DNA of 64,000 nt from Nonomuraea zeae (GTDB lineage: Bacteria > Actinomycetota > Actinomycetes > Streptosporangiales > Streptosporangiaceae), in the NCBI RefSeq assembly GCF_005889725.1, contig NZ_VCKX01000019.1:1-64000 (forward strand), in the 5' to 3' direction. This document shows positions 1 to 8,378 of the stretch, piece by piece; position 1 is the stretch's first letter, and every line of letters begins with the position of its first letter. Under the pieces are notes generated by a model. That model did no database searches. It was not told the DNA's origin and was given only the letters and a program-made list of their open reading frames with translations. A program made the translations under genes and the position numbers.

Positions 1-1
1 G

Positions 2-115
2 TGCCGGGGGCTGGAGGTGGGGGGCGTACGGGCGCCGCTGGTGGATCCGACGCCCGAGCACGTGGCGGCACTGGAACGGATCCTCGCCACCGGCCTGGAC
101 ATAGCCGCCACCTAA
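2..115 (+). CDS. C-terminus of a DapA-family dehydratase, probably 5-dehydro-4-deoxyglucarate dehydratase (partial)
   Basis: The open frame enters from the left edge (first full codon at base 2) and ends at TAA 113-115. The 37 visible residues include VRAPLVDPTPEHVAAL and end in DIAAT. The R-x-P-L segment followed by a final helix is how DapA/KDG-dehydratase TIM barrels usually finish. The next genes are a ketoglutarate semialdehyde dehydrogenase and a glucarate dehydratase, so the likely step is 5-keto-4-deoxyglucarate to 2,5-dioxopentanoate with loss of water and CO2. The assignment rests on context plus a short tail; another DapA-family aldolase or dehydratase is possible. No catalytic residue is inside the window. 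Confidence 0.6.
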   Translation, partial: CRGLEVGGVRAPLVDPTPEHVAALERILATGLDIAAT

Positions 116-588
116 TGGGAGCTACCGGGTTGGCTGTTCAGGCAGACTCGGTGTCTGGTAGCCGCCGGTGGGTGAGCACTCCCACCACCTGGACTGATGG
201 TTGAATCCTGGGACCGTGCCCTCACCGGCGGTCAGGGCCTGCTCGTCCTCAGCCACGCCCCAGACGTCCTGCATCCCAGGCATCCCGCGCCCCGCCAACC
301 CGGGGACCCGCTCCCCTGGACCACACTCGGGCCCCACCGCGCGCCCGCTTCCTCTACTCGCACGGACGCGCGGTCACAGGACCCACCGCTCCACACCACG
401 CGGCACCCACGCCACGCGCACGCCAGAGCCCGCCGAACCCGATCCCAGCTCTCAGCCCTCAGACCCCACAGAGCCGAGGACACTCACCCTCAGAACCGGG
501 AACCGGGAACCGGGAACCGGGAACCGGGAATGCTGGCCCTCAGAGCTGGGCACCGGCAGCCGGAAACCTGACCCGGAAACACTCACCC
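116..588. repeat. Intergenic region with 7-bp array and copies of the aldehyde dehydrogenase 3' end
   Basis: No convincing gene lies here; the open frames are compositional. AACCGGG is repeated five times without interruption at 494-528. The motif CCCTCAGA(G/A)C, matching the reverse complement of the end of the aldehyde dehydrogenase gene (its stop is TCA at 589-591), recurs at about 487, 537 and 586. The array therefore looks as if it grew out of the 3' end of that gene. Confidence 0.7.
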
Positions 589-2058
589 TCAGAGCTGGGA
601 ACGGCCATCGACCCGGCGCGGGATGGACAGCGGGTTGGCCTCCTTGAGCTCATCCGGCAGCAGCGTGTCAGGCCAGTCCTGGTACGCCGTCGGCGCCAGC
701 CACCGCCCGATGGCCGTCGCCCCTACCGACGTGTACGGCGAAGTGGCAGCAGGCCACGGACCACCATGGTGCATCGCCCAGCACACGGCCACCCCGGTGG
801 GCCAGCCGTTCCAGATGAGCCGCCCGGCCTTCCTGCCCAGCACCTCGACGACGTCCCCGGCCTCCCCGGGATCGGTGCCGTGCAGCGTCGCGGTCAGCGA
901 GCCCTCCAGCCGCTCAAGCACCGGCCCCAGCTCGGACACGTCCCGATATGTCACCACGATCGACGCCGGACCGAAGCACTCCTCACCGATGTGCGGCAGC
1001 TTCTTCGCGAACGTGTCGACGTCAGCCGTGAACACCTTCGGCGTGACCGCCAGGCTGCCCTCGCCAGGCTTGCCCTCGGCCAGCAGCTCAAGCTCACCCA
1101 GCCGCTCGATGCCGCCCAGGTAGCCGTCCCTGATCCGCTCGGCCAGCATGGGCCCGCCACTGGTCCCCTCGACGGCCTCCACGATGGCGGAGCGCAGCTC
1201 ATCGCCCTCCGGCACGAACAGGAGCCCGGGATTCGTGCAGAACTGCCCGACCCCCAGCGTCAGCGACCCGGCGAACCCGGCCGCCACCTCCTTGACCGGC
1301 GCGGACGGGAGCACCACGACGGGGTTGACGCTGCCCAGCTCGCCGAAGAACGGGATCGGCACCTCACGCTCGTCGATCAGCTTCTGGATCGCCTTGCCCC
1401 CGGCCACCGACCCGGTGAATCCGGCCGCGACCACCGCGGGGTGCTGCACCAGGTCGATCCCCGCCTGCATGCCCTGCACCAGGCCCAGCAGATCCGGGTG
1501 CGGCAGCGCGTCACGCACGATCTTCGCCACCCGCTCGGACGTGTTCGGGTGACCGGGATGCGCCTTGACCACCACCGGGCAGCCGGCGGCCAGCGCCGAG
1601 GCGGTGTCGCCCCCGGCCACGGAGAACGCGAACGGGAAGTTGCTGGCCGAGAAGACGGCGACGACACCCTGCAGCGCGCGCTTCATCCGGCGGACGTCGG
1701 GCCTGGGCGGGGCGAGCGAGGCATCGGCGTGGTCGATGATGGCCTCGAGGTAGCCGCCGTCCCTGATGACCTCGGCGAAGAGCTTGAACTGACCCGCGGC
1801 ACGCGCCACCTCGCCGCGCAGACGGCCCTCGCCGAGCGCGGTCTCCTGGTCGGCGATCTGCCACAGCTCGTCCACGTTCGCGAGGAGCGCGTCGGCGACG
1901 GCTTCGAGCGCGAGCGCCCGTTCGGCCGCCGGGGTCGCACGCCAGGCCGTGCCTGCGGCGGCCGCGGCCGAAACGAGCTTGTCGACCCCGGCGCTGTCGG
2001 TCTCGGACAAGGCGGAGCCCACGGTCTCGCCGGTCCTGGGGTCGTGTCCGTAGATCAT
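589..2058 (-). CDS. 2,5-dioxovalerate (alpha-ketoglutarate semialdehyde) dehydrogenase
   Basis: 489-residue aldehyde dehydrogenase, the usual length for the family. It would oxidise 2,5-dioxopentanoate to 2-oxoglutarate with NAD(P)+, the last step of the oxidative glucarate/hexarate route into the TCA cycle, in the cytoplasm. Visible motifs are SASNFPFAFS near the cofactor site, FTGSVAGG, the general-base glutamate in FFGELGSVNP and the nucleophilic cysteine in GQFCTNPG. The variant FGELGSVNP and the C-terminal end (WPTGV followed by YTSVG) are typical of the KGSADH branch rather than general ALDHs. It starts at ATG 2058 and faces away from the glucarate dehydratase gene, sharing a 103-bp control region with it. 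Pathway placement is inferred from neighbours; enzyme class is clear. Confidence 0.88.
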   Translation of the reverse strand: MIYGHDPRTGETVGSALSETDSAGVDKLVSAAAAAGTAWRATPAAERALALEAVADALLANVDELWQIADQETALGEGRLRGEVARAAGQFKLFAEVIRDGGYLEAIIDHADASLAPPRPDVRRMKRALQGVVAVFSASNFPFAFSVAGGDTASALAAGCPVVVKAHPGHPNTSERVAKIVRDALPHPDLLGLVQGMQAGIDLVQHPAVVAAGFTGSVAGGKAIQKLIDEREVPIPFFGELGSVNPVVVLPSAPVKEVAAGFAGSLTLGVGQFCTNPGLLFVPEGDELRSAIVEAVEGTSGGPMLAERIRDGYLGGIERLGELELLAEGKPGEGSLAVTPKVFTADVDTFAKKLPHIGEECFGPASIVVTYRDVSELGPVLERLEGSLTATLHGTDPGEAGDVVEVLGRKAGRLIWNGWPTGVAVCWAMHHGGPWPAATSPYTSVGATAIGRWLAPTAYQDWPDTLLPDELKEANPLSIPRRVDGRSQL

Positions 2059-2097
2059 CGAATGGCCCTTCGGAGTCTTGACACTGCTTCAACCCGA

Positions 2098-2161
2098 TTC
2101 TTACAGTTGCGGCAACTTGTCCACAAATCTGGCTATTGTTCATATATATGGACGGCGCTGA
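2098..2161. promoter_or_regulatory. Divergent control region of the glucarate genes: palindromes, TATTGT box and 5-codon leader ORF
   Basis: GTTGCGGCAAC at 2106-2116 is a perfect inverted repeat. It is directly followed by TTGTCCACAA (2117-2126), whose TTGT/ACAA arms resemble operators of FadR-type GntR regulators. TATTGT at 2134-2139 lies 8 nt before an ATG at 2148 that opens a five-codon frame (MDGAE). Its TGA (2163-2165) overlaps the ATG of the dehydratase gene. The operator role is inference. Confidence 0.45.
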
Positions 2162-3418
2162 ATGATCATCAGGCAGATTCGCGTCACCCCTGTCGCCTTC
2201 AGGGATCCGCCCCTCCTGAACGCCGCCGGAGTCCACGAGCCGTGGGCTCTCCGTACCATTGTCGAGGTCGTCACCGACGAGGGACTGACCGGGCTGGGCG
2301 AGACGTACGGGGACCTCGGTCATCTCGGCAAGGTGCGGGAGTGCGCGCAGGCGCTGGTCGGCCTCGGCGTCCATGAGACGAACACGATGTACGCCCGGAT
2401 CGGCGCGATCGTCGGCGACGTGGTGGGCGACGCGCATGGGCTGACCGGCGCCGGCACGAGGGAGAAGAGCGTCGATCGGGTCTTCTCCCCCTTCGAGGTG
2501 GCCTGCCTCGACATCCGCGGCAAGACGGCCGGCGTGCCGGTGGTAGATCTTTTGGGCGGCCGAGTCAGGGACGCGGTCCCGTACAGCGCGTACCTCTTCT
2601 ACAAGTGGGCCGGCCATCCGGATCAGGAGCCGGACAGGTTCGGCGCGGCGCTGGACGAAGCGGGCATCGTCGAGCAGGCCGCCCTCCTGATCAAGGAGTA
2701 CGGCTTCCGCTCGATCAAGCTCAAGGGCGGCGTGTTCCCCCCGGATCAGGAGATAGCGGCGATCCGGGCACTGCACGCGGCGTTCCCGTCGGTACCCCTG
2801 CGCCTCGACCCGAACGCCGCATGGACGGTCGAGACCTCGATCCGCGTGGGCCGCGAGTTGGAAGGCACCCTCCAATACCTGGAGGACCCCACTGCCGACA
2901 TTTCCCGCATGGCCGAAGTGGCCGCCGCGGTCCCCATGCCCCTCGCCACGAACATGTGCGTGGTCACCCCCGAACACTTCCCGCCCGCCATGGCCTCCCG
3001 CGCGATCGGCGTGCTCCTCCTGGACCACCATTACTGGGGCGGCCTCGTCCGCTCCTCGCACATCGCCGCCATGTGCCAGGCGTTCGGCCTGTCGCTGTCC
3101 ATGCACTCCAACTCCCACCTCGGGATCAGCCTGGCCGCCATGACCCATCTGGCCGCCGCCACCCCGAACCTCACCTTCGCCTGCGACACACACACGCCAT
3201 GGCAAGATGGCCAAGACGTGGTCAAACCCGGCGCCCTGCGCTTCATCGAGGGCGCCGTACCCGTCCCCGCGGGCCCCGGCCTCGGCGTCGAGCTGGACCG
3301 CGACGCGCTGGCCGTCATGAACGAGCAGTACGAGAAATGCGGGATCGTGGCCCGCGACGACACGACCTATATGCAACGCTTCGAACCCGACTTTTCCGCA
3401 AGGAGACCCCGCTGGTGA
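2162..3418 (+). CDS. gudD: Glucarate dehydratase (enolase superfamily)
   Basis: 418 residues, close to the ~440 of the family. It removes water from D-glucarate to give 5-keto-4-deoxyglucarate. An N-terminal capping domain (GETYGDLGHLGKV) is followed by a TIM barrel with the enolase-superfamily KxK-type segment SIKLKGG, the metal ligand in RLDPNAAW, the second ligand region YLEDPTADI, and the glucarate-dehydratase signature HSNSHLGISLAAMTHL followed by CDTHTPW. Start ATG 2162 has no good Shine-Dalgarno site but overlaps the stop of a five-codon upstream ORF, so initiation may be coupled. It overlaps the next gene by 4 bp (GTGA). Flanking KDG dehydratase and semialdehyde dehydrogenase genes complete the pathway to 2-oxoglutarate. 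Substrate could be a related hexarate. Confidence 0.9.
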   Translation: MIIRQIRVTPVAFRDPPLLNAAGVHEPWALRTIVEVVTDEGLTGLGETYGDLGHLGKVRECAQALVGLGVHETNTMYARIGAIVGDVVGDAHGLTGAGTREKSVDRVFSPFEVACLDIRGKTAGVPVVDLLGGRVRDAVPYSAYLFYKWAGHPDQEPDRFGAALDEAGIVEQAALLIKEYGFRSIKLKGGVFPPDQEIAAIRALHAAFPSVPLRLDPNAAWTVETSIRVGRELEGTLQYLEDPTADISRMAEVAAAVPMPLATNMCVVTPEHFPPAMASRAIGVLLLDHHYWGGLVRSSHIAAMCQAFGLSLSMHSNSHLGISLAAMTHLAAATPNLTFACDTHTPWQDGQDVVKPGALRFIEGAVPVPAGPGLGVELDRDALAVMNEQYEKCGIVARDDTTYMQRFEPDFSARRPRW

Positions 3419-4584
3419 ACGTCGCCTACGTCTACCCCTGGGACATCGTCGGCGACCCTGCGGCTCCCGAGCGCCTGGCAGCGCTGGGCGTGGAAGCCGT
3501 GGCGCTGGCGGCGAGCTACCACTCCACCAGGGCGGCCACGCCGTACCACCCGAACCACCGCGTGCTGGACGTCCCATACCCGGCCTTCTACCTCCCGATC
3601 CGCCCCTCCGCCTGGTCCCGCCTGGTGCCCGCGGCTCCGACCTGGACGCCCGAGGACGCCTACCTCCAGGCGCGCGACGCCCTGAAGGCCGCGGGCCTGC
3701 AGGTGCTCGCCTGGACCGTCCTGACCCACAATTCCCACCTGGGCGCCGCGAACCCGGACCTGGTCGTACGCAACGCCTTCGGCGACCCCTACCCGTACGC
3801 CCTCTGCCCGGCCCATGAGGACGTCATCGAGTACTGCGAGCGCCTCGTCCAGGAGATCCTCACCGCCGGTGAACCGGACGGCCTGATCCTCGAAGCCTGC
3901 GGCCCCATGGGATTCGGCCACCAGAGCGTCCACGAGAAGACCTCCGGCGCCGACTGGTCTCCGACCGACGTAGACCTCCTGTCCCTGTGCTTCTGCACCA
4001 CTTGCGCCGACCGCTACCCGCCCGGCACCAGAGCCCAGGTCCGCGCCGCCATCGACCGCACACCGCCGCTCGACACGAACCACCGGACCTCGCCCACGGC
4101 GACCCCCGGCGCCATCGGTGCCACCACCATCGAGGAAGCACTGGGCTCTCTCGCCGACGAGGTACGCGCCCGGCGCGTCGAACTGTCCACGTCGTTGCGG
4201 CAACGCCTGATCGCCGTCGCCAGAAACATCGCGCCCAACCTCCCGATCACCTTGCACGCCAACCCGGACCCCTGGGCGACCGGCGCCTTCGCCCCTCTCC
4301 CCTCAGGCGAGCCGGGAGCGGACGTGCTGGTGGCCAACTGCTGGGGCGACCCCGCCACGGACGCCGCCCGCCTGACCCGCCTCAAGGAACTGGCCGGCCC
4401 AGACCAGCGAGTGGGCGCCTACGTCCTGACTCTCCCGCCCCGGCCGGCCGACGCCGCCTTCCTGGCCGACCAGCTCAGAACGTACGCCAAGGCGGGAGCA
4501 GCCGAATTCCACCTGTACCACGCCGGCCTCGCCTCCCCGGAACGACTGACAGCTCTTTCAGCGGCCCTGCAACTGCACTCCTAG
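3415..4584 (+). CDS. Uncharacterised TIM-barrel-like protein coupled to glucarate dehydratase
   Basis: 389 residues from GTG 3415, whose first bases overlap the stop of the glucarate dehydratase gene (GTGA), so translation is coupled. I do not recognise a named enzyme. The sequence has the look of a glycoside-hydrolase-type TIM barrel: VAYVYPWDIVGD at the start, WTVLTHNSHLG near residue 105, EACGPMGFGHQSVHEK near 165, a CFCTTCADRY segment with three cysteines near 190, and ITLHANPDPW near 280. No signal peptide is visible, so it is probably cytosolic. The coupling suggests a role in sugar-acid use, perhaps on an upstream glycoside or lactone; this is inference. An in-frame extension upstream of 3415 is only a shadow of the dehydratase. 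Confidence 0.7.
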   Translation: MNVAYVYPWDIVGDPAAPERLAALGVEAVALAASYHSTRAATPYHPNHRVLDVPYPAFYLPIRPSAWSRLVPAAPTWTPEDAYLQARDALKAAGLQVLAWTVLTHNSHLGAANPDLVVRNAFGDPYPYALCPAHEDVIEYCERLVQEILTAGEPDGLILEACGPMGFGHQSVHEKTSGADWSPTDVDLLSLCFCTTCADRYPPGTRAQVRAAIDRTPPLDTNHRTSPTATPGAIGATTIEEALGSLADEVRARRVELSTSLRQRLIAVARNIAPNLPITLHANPDPWATGAFAPLPSGEPGADVLVANCWGDPATDAARLTRLKELAGPDQRVGAYVLTLPPRPADAAFLADQLRTYAKAGAAEFHLYHAGLASPERLTALSAALQLHS

Positions 4585-5167
4585 CGATTCAGCGGACCCG
4601 ACCCGACGATCACACTTCGCATAGCTGACAAGCGGCCGGCTGCCCTGACAAAACCGACGGGCAACCGGCCGCCCTCCCATAACCAACGGACAGCCGACCG
4701 TCCTCACACACGCCGACAGGCAACCAACTGCCCTCGCATAACCCGACAGGCAACCGGCTGCCCTCCCATAACCAACGAGACAGCCAGCCGTCCCCGCATA
4801 ACCCAACAGACAACCAGCTGCCCTCGCATAACCCGACAGGCAACCGCCGCGCTCCCATAACCAACGAGACAACCGACCGTCCCCACATAACCCGACAGGC
4901 AACCGGCTGCCCTCACATGACCGACGGACAGCCCCGTCTTCACACCGCTGACGGACAGCGGGCGGTTCGATGCCCCCTCAACATCCGAACACGCCCACAC
5001 CCCTCAACTCACACGCTCCCGCGCAACTGTTCACACGTGTTCGCCTGAGTTGATCGTCGCGCGTTTGGCGATGAGATGAACCTGCACCGACCTCCACCTT
5101 GACGGCCTGAAGCAACACGCCGCACCTCGTGAACCACCAACCAGCAACCCCGGATAAGTTGCCCTAC
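4585..5167. repeat. 30-bp degenerate minisatellite array in a gene-free interval
   Basis: From 4620 to about 4945 eleven contiguous units of 29-30 bp follow each other with starts at 4620, 4649, 4678, 4707, 4737, 4767, 4797, 4827, 4856, 4886 and 4916; a twelfth is fragmentary. The approximate consensus starts CATAACC(G/A)AC(A/G)G(A/G)CA and ends GCTGCCCTC. Units alternate in type, giving a ~60-bp higher-order period. There are no unique spacers, so this is not a CRISPR array. Minus-strand frames through it encode meaningless repeated peptides. 4946-5167 holds nothing I can name apart from the promoter of the next gene. Confidence 0.85.
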
Positions 5168-5674
5168 ATGAGCGATGTGCGGATCGTGTACCGAAAGTAC
5201 GGCGGAGCGTTGCATTGGAACCACTCCGCCCGAGTGCTGGGCGAGGACGAGCACGGAATCTGGGTGGATGTGCCCGGCGGGACCGTCGCCCGCAAGGGTG
5301 AAGGACCACCCGTCACCTGGGAGACAACCGCAATCATGCTGTTCCCACGCGACGCCTGGTGGACGGCCTCATTCAACTCACCTCCACACAAGAGCGAAAT
5401 CTATGTGGACGTCACCACCGTCCCGGAGTGGAGCAACGGCGAGGTGACCATGCTGGATCTTGATCTTGACGTAATCCGAATGCGTGACGGACGGCTCATC
5501 CTCGACGACCAGGACGAGTTCGCCGAGCACCAAGTACTCCTCGGTTACCCACCCGAGTTGATCGCGCAGGCGGAACGAACCGCCCATTGGCTGCTTGACG
5601 CAGTTGGCGAGAGAAAAGGACCGTTCAGTGGCGCACATCTCGAATGGCTGACAATGGCAACCAGATCAGCCTAG
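5168..5674 (+). CDS. DUF402-family protein
   Basis: 168 residues. It starts MSDVRIVYRKYGG, then ALHWNHSARVLGEDEHGIWVDVPGG, and ends with DLDLDVIRMRDG, ILDDQDEFAEHQVLLGYPPELI and a C-terminal helix. This acidic pattern is the DUF402 core, a fold with nucleotide/diphosphate phosphohydrolase members such as FomD; the substrate here is unknown. I place the start at ATG 5168 because TAAGTT at 5155-5160 lies exactly 7 nt upstream, as expected for a leaderless mRNA. A GTG at 5129 would add 13 residues but has no ribosome site. It stands alone: upstream is a repeat array, downstream the convergent two-component genes. Confidence 0.75.
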   Translation: MSDVRIVYRKYGGALHWNHSARVLGEDEHGIWVDVPGGTVARKGEGPPVTWETTAIMLFPRDAWWTASFNSPPHKSEIYVDVTTVPEWSNGEVTMLDLDLDVIRMRDGRLILDDQDEFAEHQVLLGYPPELIAQAERTAHWLLDAVGERKGPFSGAHLEWLTMATRSA

Positions 5675-5851
5675 AAGAGAACACTCAATAACCCCAGCAA
5701 GCGCCATCCATCACCATATCACCCAAGATCATGATGAGCTCTCCCTATCCCGACCACCCCAAGAATCGCATGATCAAATAACTTTACGGGCTCCGGCCGA
5801 CAGGGCAGCCAAACTCAAGATTAATATCTCTCACCTGCATTCACAACAACA

Positions 5852-6493
5852 TCATCCTGCAGCAGAAACCAGTCCACTCTCATATGCGGCGATAACCAAC
5901 TGCGCCCTGTCACGGGCCTCCAGCTTGGCCAGCAGGCGGGTGATGTGCGTCTTGACCGTGGCCAGGCTCAACTGCAGATGACCAGCGATCTCACCGTTCG
6001 ACAACCCGCGCGCGATCAAAGTCAACACTTCCCGCTCCCGCTCGGTGATCCCTTCCAACCCTCGCACCCGGGGCATCACCGGCGTGCGCGTGAATTCCTC
6101 AATCAATCTACGTGTAACGGTAGGAGCCAGCAACGCTTCACCACTCGCGACCACCCGAATAGCAGCAAGCAAATCCACAGGCGGCGTGTCCTTGAGCAAA
6201 AACCCGCTCGCTCCAGCCCGAAGCGCATCATAAACATAAGAATCAAGATCGAACATGGTCACAACAAGAATCCGCGACACATCCTTGATCCGCCGCGTAG
6301 CCTCAATGCCATCCATTTCCGGCATGCGCACATCCATCAACACAACATCTGGGCGTTGCTCCAAAACAACGGACACAGCTTCCGCCCCGGTGGCCGCCTC
6401 CCCCACCACAACCAGATCGGGCTCAGAGTCCACCAGCACCCGAAAACTGCCTCTGAGCAACGCCTGATCGTCGGCCACAACCACCCGAATCAC
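5852..6493 (-). CDS. NarL/LuxR-family response regulator
   Basis: 213 residues: receiver domain (1-120) and LuxR-type helix-turn-helix (about 145-205). The acidic pocket is VADDQ near the start, phospho-acceptor D54 in VLMDVRMPEMDG, and the lysine in GFLLKD. The DNA-binding end has GITEREREVLTLIARGLSN and ATVKTHITRLLAKL. It is cytoplasmic and would be phosphorylated by the kinase encoded just upstream, whose stop overlaps its ATG by 4 bp (6490-6493). The divergent ABC-2 transporter genes are the obvious target, a common arrangement for antibiotic- or envelope-stress-responsive exporters in actinomycetes; the signal is unknown. Downstream to 5675 I see no terminator. Confidence 0.93.
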   Translation of the reverse strand: MIRVVVADDQALLRGSFRVLVDSEPDLVVVGEAATGAEAVSVVLEQRPDVVLMDVRMPEMDGIEATRRIKDVSRILVVTMFDLDSYVYDALRAGASGFLLKDTPPVDLLAAIRVVASGEALLAPTVTRRLIEEFTRTPVMPRVRGLEGITEREREVLTLIARGLSNGEIAGHLQLSLATVKTHITRLLAKLEARDRAQLVIAAYESGLVSAAG

Positions 6494-8265
6494 GCGGCCT
6501 CCTCATAGGGCAACCGCGCGAAAACCCGAAACCCCTTCCCGGGTAGGCGCCCAGCCTCGAACACGCCGCCATACATCATGACCCGCTCCCGCATGCCGAC
6601 CAGGCCGTGCCCAGTGCCCACCGCAGGCAACGTACGCCGCCCCGGCCCGTCATCAACGACCTCGATCCGCACCTCTCTGCGATCAGCGACAACAGACACC
6701 CGGCAGCGGGCCGGCGCCGCATGCTTGACCACATTGGTGAGCGCTTCCTGCACTATCCGATAGATGGACAACTCCACACCATCAGGCAGTCGCGCCCGAG
6801 TCCTAGCGCCTTTCACCGCGCCCTCCTCACCGCCATCTGCCCCCGAGTCATCGCGCCGCTCCACATACGACTCGCTGCCGCCACGCCCCAGCAGAGCACC
6901 GCTCCCCTGTCGAGGCCCACCACTCCGCTCCGATGTCGCATCGCGTCCCGGCCCAAGCTCATCGCCCCGCCCCGACACCGCATCGCGTCCCTGCCCGAGG
7001 CCACCACCCCATTCCGGCACCGCATCGGGTCCCTGCCCAAGCCCACCACCCCATTCCGGCACCGCATCGGGTCCCTGCCCAAGCTCACCACCCCATTCCG
7101 GCACCGCATCGGGTCCCTGCCCAAGCTCACCACCCCGCCCCCACACCGAGTCGGGCCCTTGCCCAAGCCCACCGCTCACGCCCAGCCCACCAACGCGCCA
7201 TCCCGGACGCTCACCCTCATCGCCCGGACCCGCGTCACCGCCATCACCAAGCCACTCCCCCACCACATCACCGCGGCCTCGCCGAAAGCCGCCAGGGCCT
7301 TCTATCCCGGCAATACCGTCAGACCTACCGTCGTGCTCTTCCTGCGGCCGATCGCCACGCTTCTGGCGACGTTCGGCATCGCTACCGGCCTCCGCCCTTC
7401 GTCTGGGCTCGGCCCCCACCACAACCTCTAGCTTCACATCGACCCCAGCCAGCCGCGCCTGCTCCGCCAACCTTTCGATCCCATCAAGGCCCGGTGCGGG
7501 AACGAGGTCGGGCACATTCGTGGACCGTAGGACACCAAGCAAGTGGCGCATCTCCACCAGCGCGCTCCTGCTGGCAGTCTCGATCACCCGCAGAGCATCG
7601 TGCGCCTCCTCCGGCCGTGTGGCCATCACGTGATTGGCCACACCAGCCTTGACGGCGATCATTCCCACGCTGTGTGTGACCACATCATGCAGCTCACGAG
7701 CGATCCGCAGCCGCTCGTCCGTCACAGCCTGCGCCGCCAGGCGCTCAGCATCCCGCGTCGCATAGAGCCTGCGCTCATGCACGGCCCTGCCGATCGTCCA
7801 GGCACCGCCCAAAGCCGCAATCCCCATAAGCGGCCGGTCCAGATGCAGCAGCCATTCCGGAGCACCCTGACGCGGCGTACCGGCCACCGTCAGCCCTAAG
7901 ATCGTGAACACGCTCACCATCCCAATCGCCGACGTCGGGGCCATGGCGCTGAACCGGCCGGAGAGTGCGACAAGATAGAGCGCGTATGCGGGCGCCAGAT
8001 AAGCGAACCCCAGGGCGTCCGCCATCGTGGCCAATATGGCGATCGCCAGCGTGAAACAGAACACGGGCATGGGCCACAGTCTCCGCACGGCCAAGGGAAG
8101 CCCCAGCGCCAGCGGGAGGGCAATCCGCATCCAGGGCGGCAGCACAGTGGCAGTGGCGGTCGCCGTGAAGGACACGAACACGAAACCCAGCCCCGCCACC
8201 AGATCCAGCATGATCAGCTGGTGACGGCTCAGGCGCCTGGCGAAGAGAAGGCTGGTGTCATCCAC
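6490..8265 (-). CDS. Sensor histidine kinase (HisKA_3 type) with a ~205-residue repeat-rich insertion
   Basis: 591 residues, roughly 200 longer than normal NarL-partner kinases. The N-terminus has about five membrane segments (20-155). The dimerisation helix carries the phospho-accepting H193 in ARELHDVVTHSVG. The ATPase domain starts near 492 with the N-box YRIVQEALTNVVKH and continues with VDDGPG and GTGHGLVGMRER. Between them (about 285-490) is a Gly/Glu/Arg-rich insert with six or seven 14-residue repeats like ELGQGPDAVPEWGG, coded by a 42-bp tandem array. All units stay in frame and both catalytic halves are intact, so the kinase may still work with a long disordered linker. Overlaps the regulator gene by 4 bp. 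The input signal is unknown. Confidence 0.88.
   Translation of the reverse strand: MDDTSLLFARRLSRHQLIMLDLVAGLGFVFVSFTATATATVLPPWMRIALPLALGLPLAVRRLWPMPVFCFTLAIAILATMADALGFAYLAPAYALYLVALSGRFSAMAPTSAIGMVSVFTILGLTVAGTPRQGAPEWLLHLDRPLMGIAALGGAWTIGRAVHERRLYATRDAERLAAQAVTDERLRIARELHDVVTHSVGMIAVKAGVANHVMATRPEEAHDALRVIETASRSALVEMRHLLGVLRSTNVPDLVPAPGLDGIERLAEQARLAGVDVKLEVVVGAEPRRRAEAGSDAERRQKRGDRPQEEHDGRSDGIAGIEGPGGFRRGRGDVVGEWLGDGGDAGPGDEGERPGWRVGGLGVSGGLGQGPDSVWGRGGELGQGPDAVPEWGGELGQGPDAVPEWGGGLGQGPDAVPEWGGGLGQGRDAVSGRGDELGPGRDATSERSGGPRQGSGALLGRGGSESYVERRDDSGADGGEEGAVKGARTRARLPDGVELSIYRIVQEALTNVVKHAAPARCRVSVVADRREVRIEVVDDGPGRRTLPAVGTGHGLVGMRERVMMYGGVFEAGRLPGKGFRVFARLPYEEAA
6901..7171 (-). repeat. 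42-bp in-frame tandem repeat inside the histidine kinase gene
   Basis: Units of 42 bp (plus-strand sense beginning CCCATTCCGGCACCGCATCG) follow one another. The three central copies are nearly identical and the outer ones have diverged. Each encodes 14 residues of the type GELGQGPDAVPEWG. Because 42 is a multiple of three, copy-number change would alter linker length without breaking the frame. Confidence 0.85.
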
Positions 8266-8378
8266 GCGTTGAACCGTAGCTCTTGAACCCGGGTGCCCAC
8301 GTCAACCCAGGGTCTGACCTTGAGATTCGAACCGTGGTCCGACGCGCCGCCGACCCACCGTCCCGCATCCTTTACCGC

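Noticed and set aside
1511..3577. Minus-strand frame of 688 codons across the glucarate genes
   Set aside because: Covers both strands' real genes and their shared promoter; no recognisable motif.
4620..4945. Possible CRISPR array
   Set aside because: Unit length (29-30 bp) fits, but units are contiguous and degenerate with no spacers and no cas genes.
7000..7172. Frames on the opposite strand of the kinase repeat array encoding Pro/Ser/His-rich repeats
   Set aside because: They come from the 42-bp repeat alone; the kinase frame explains the sequence.
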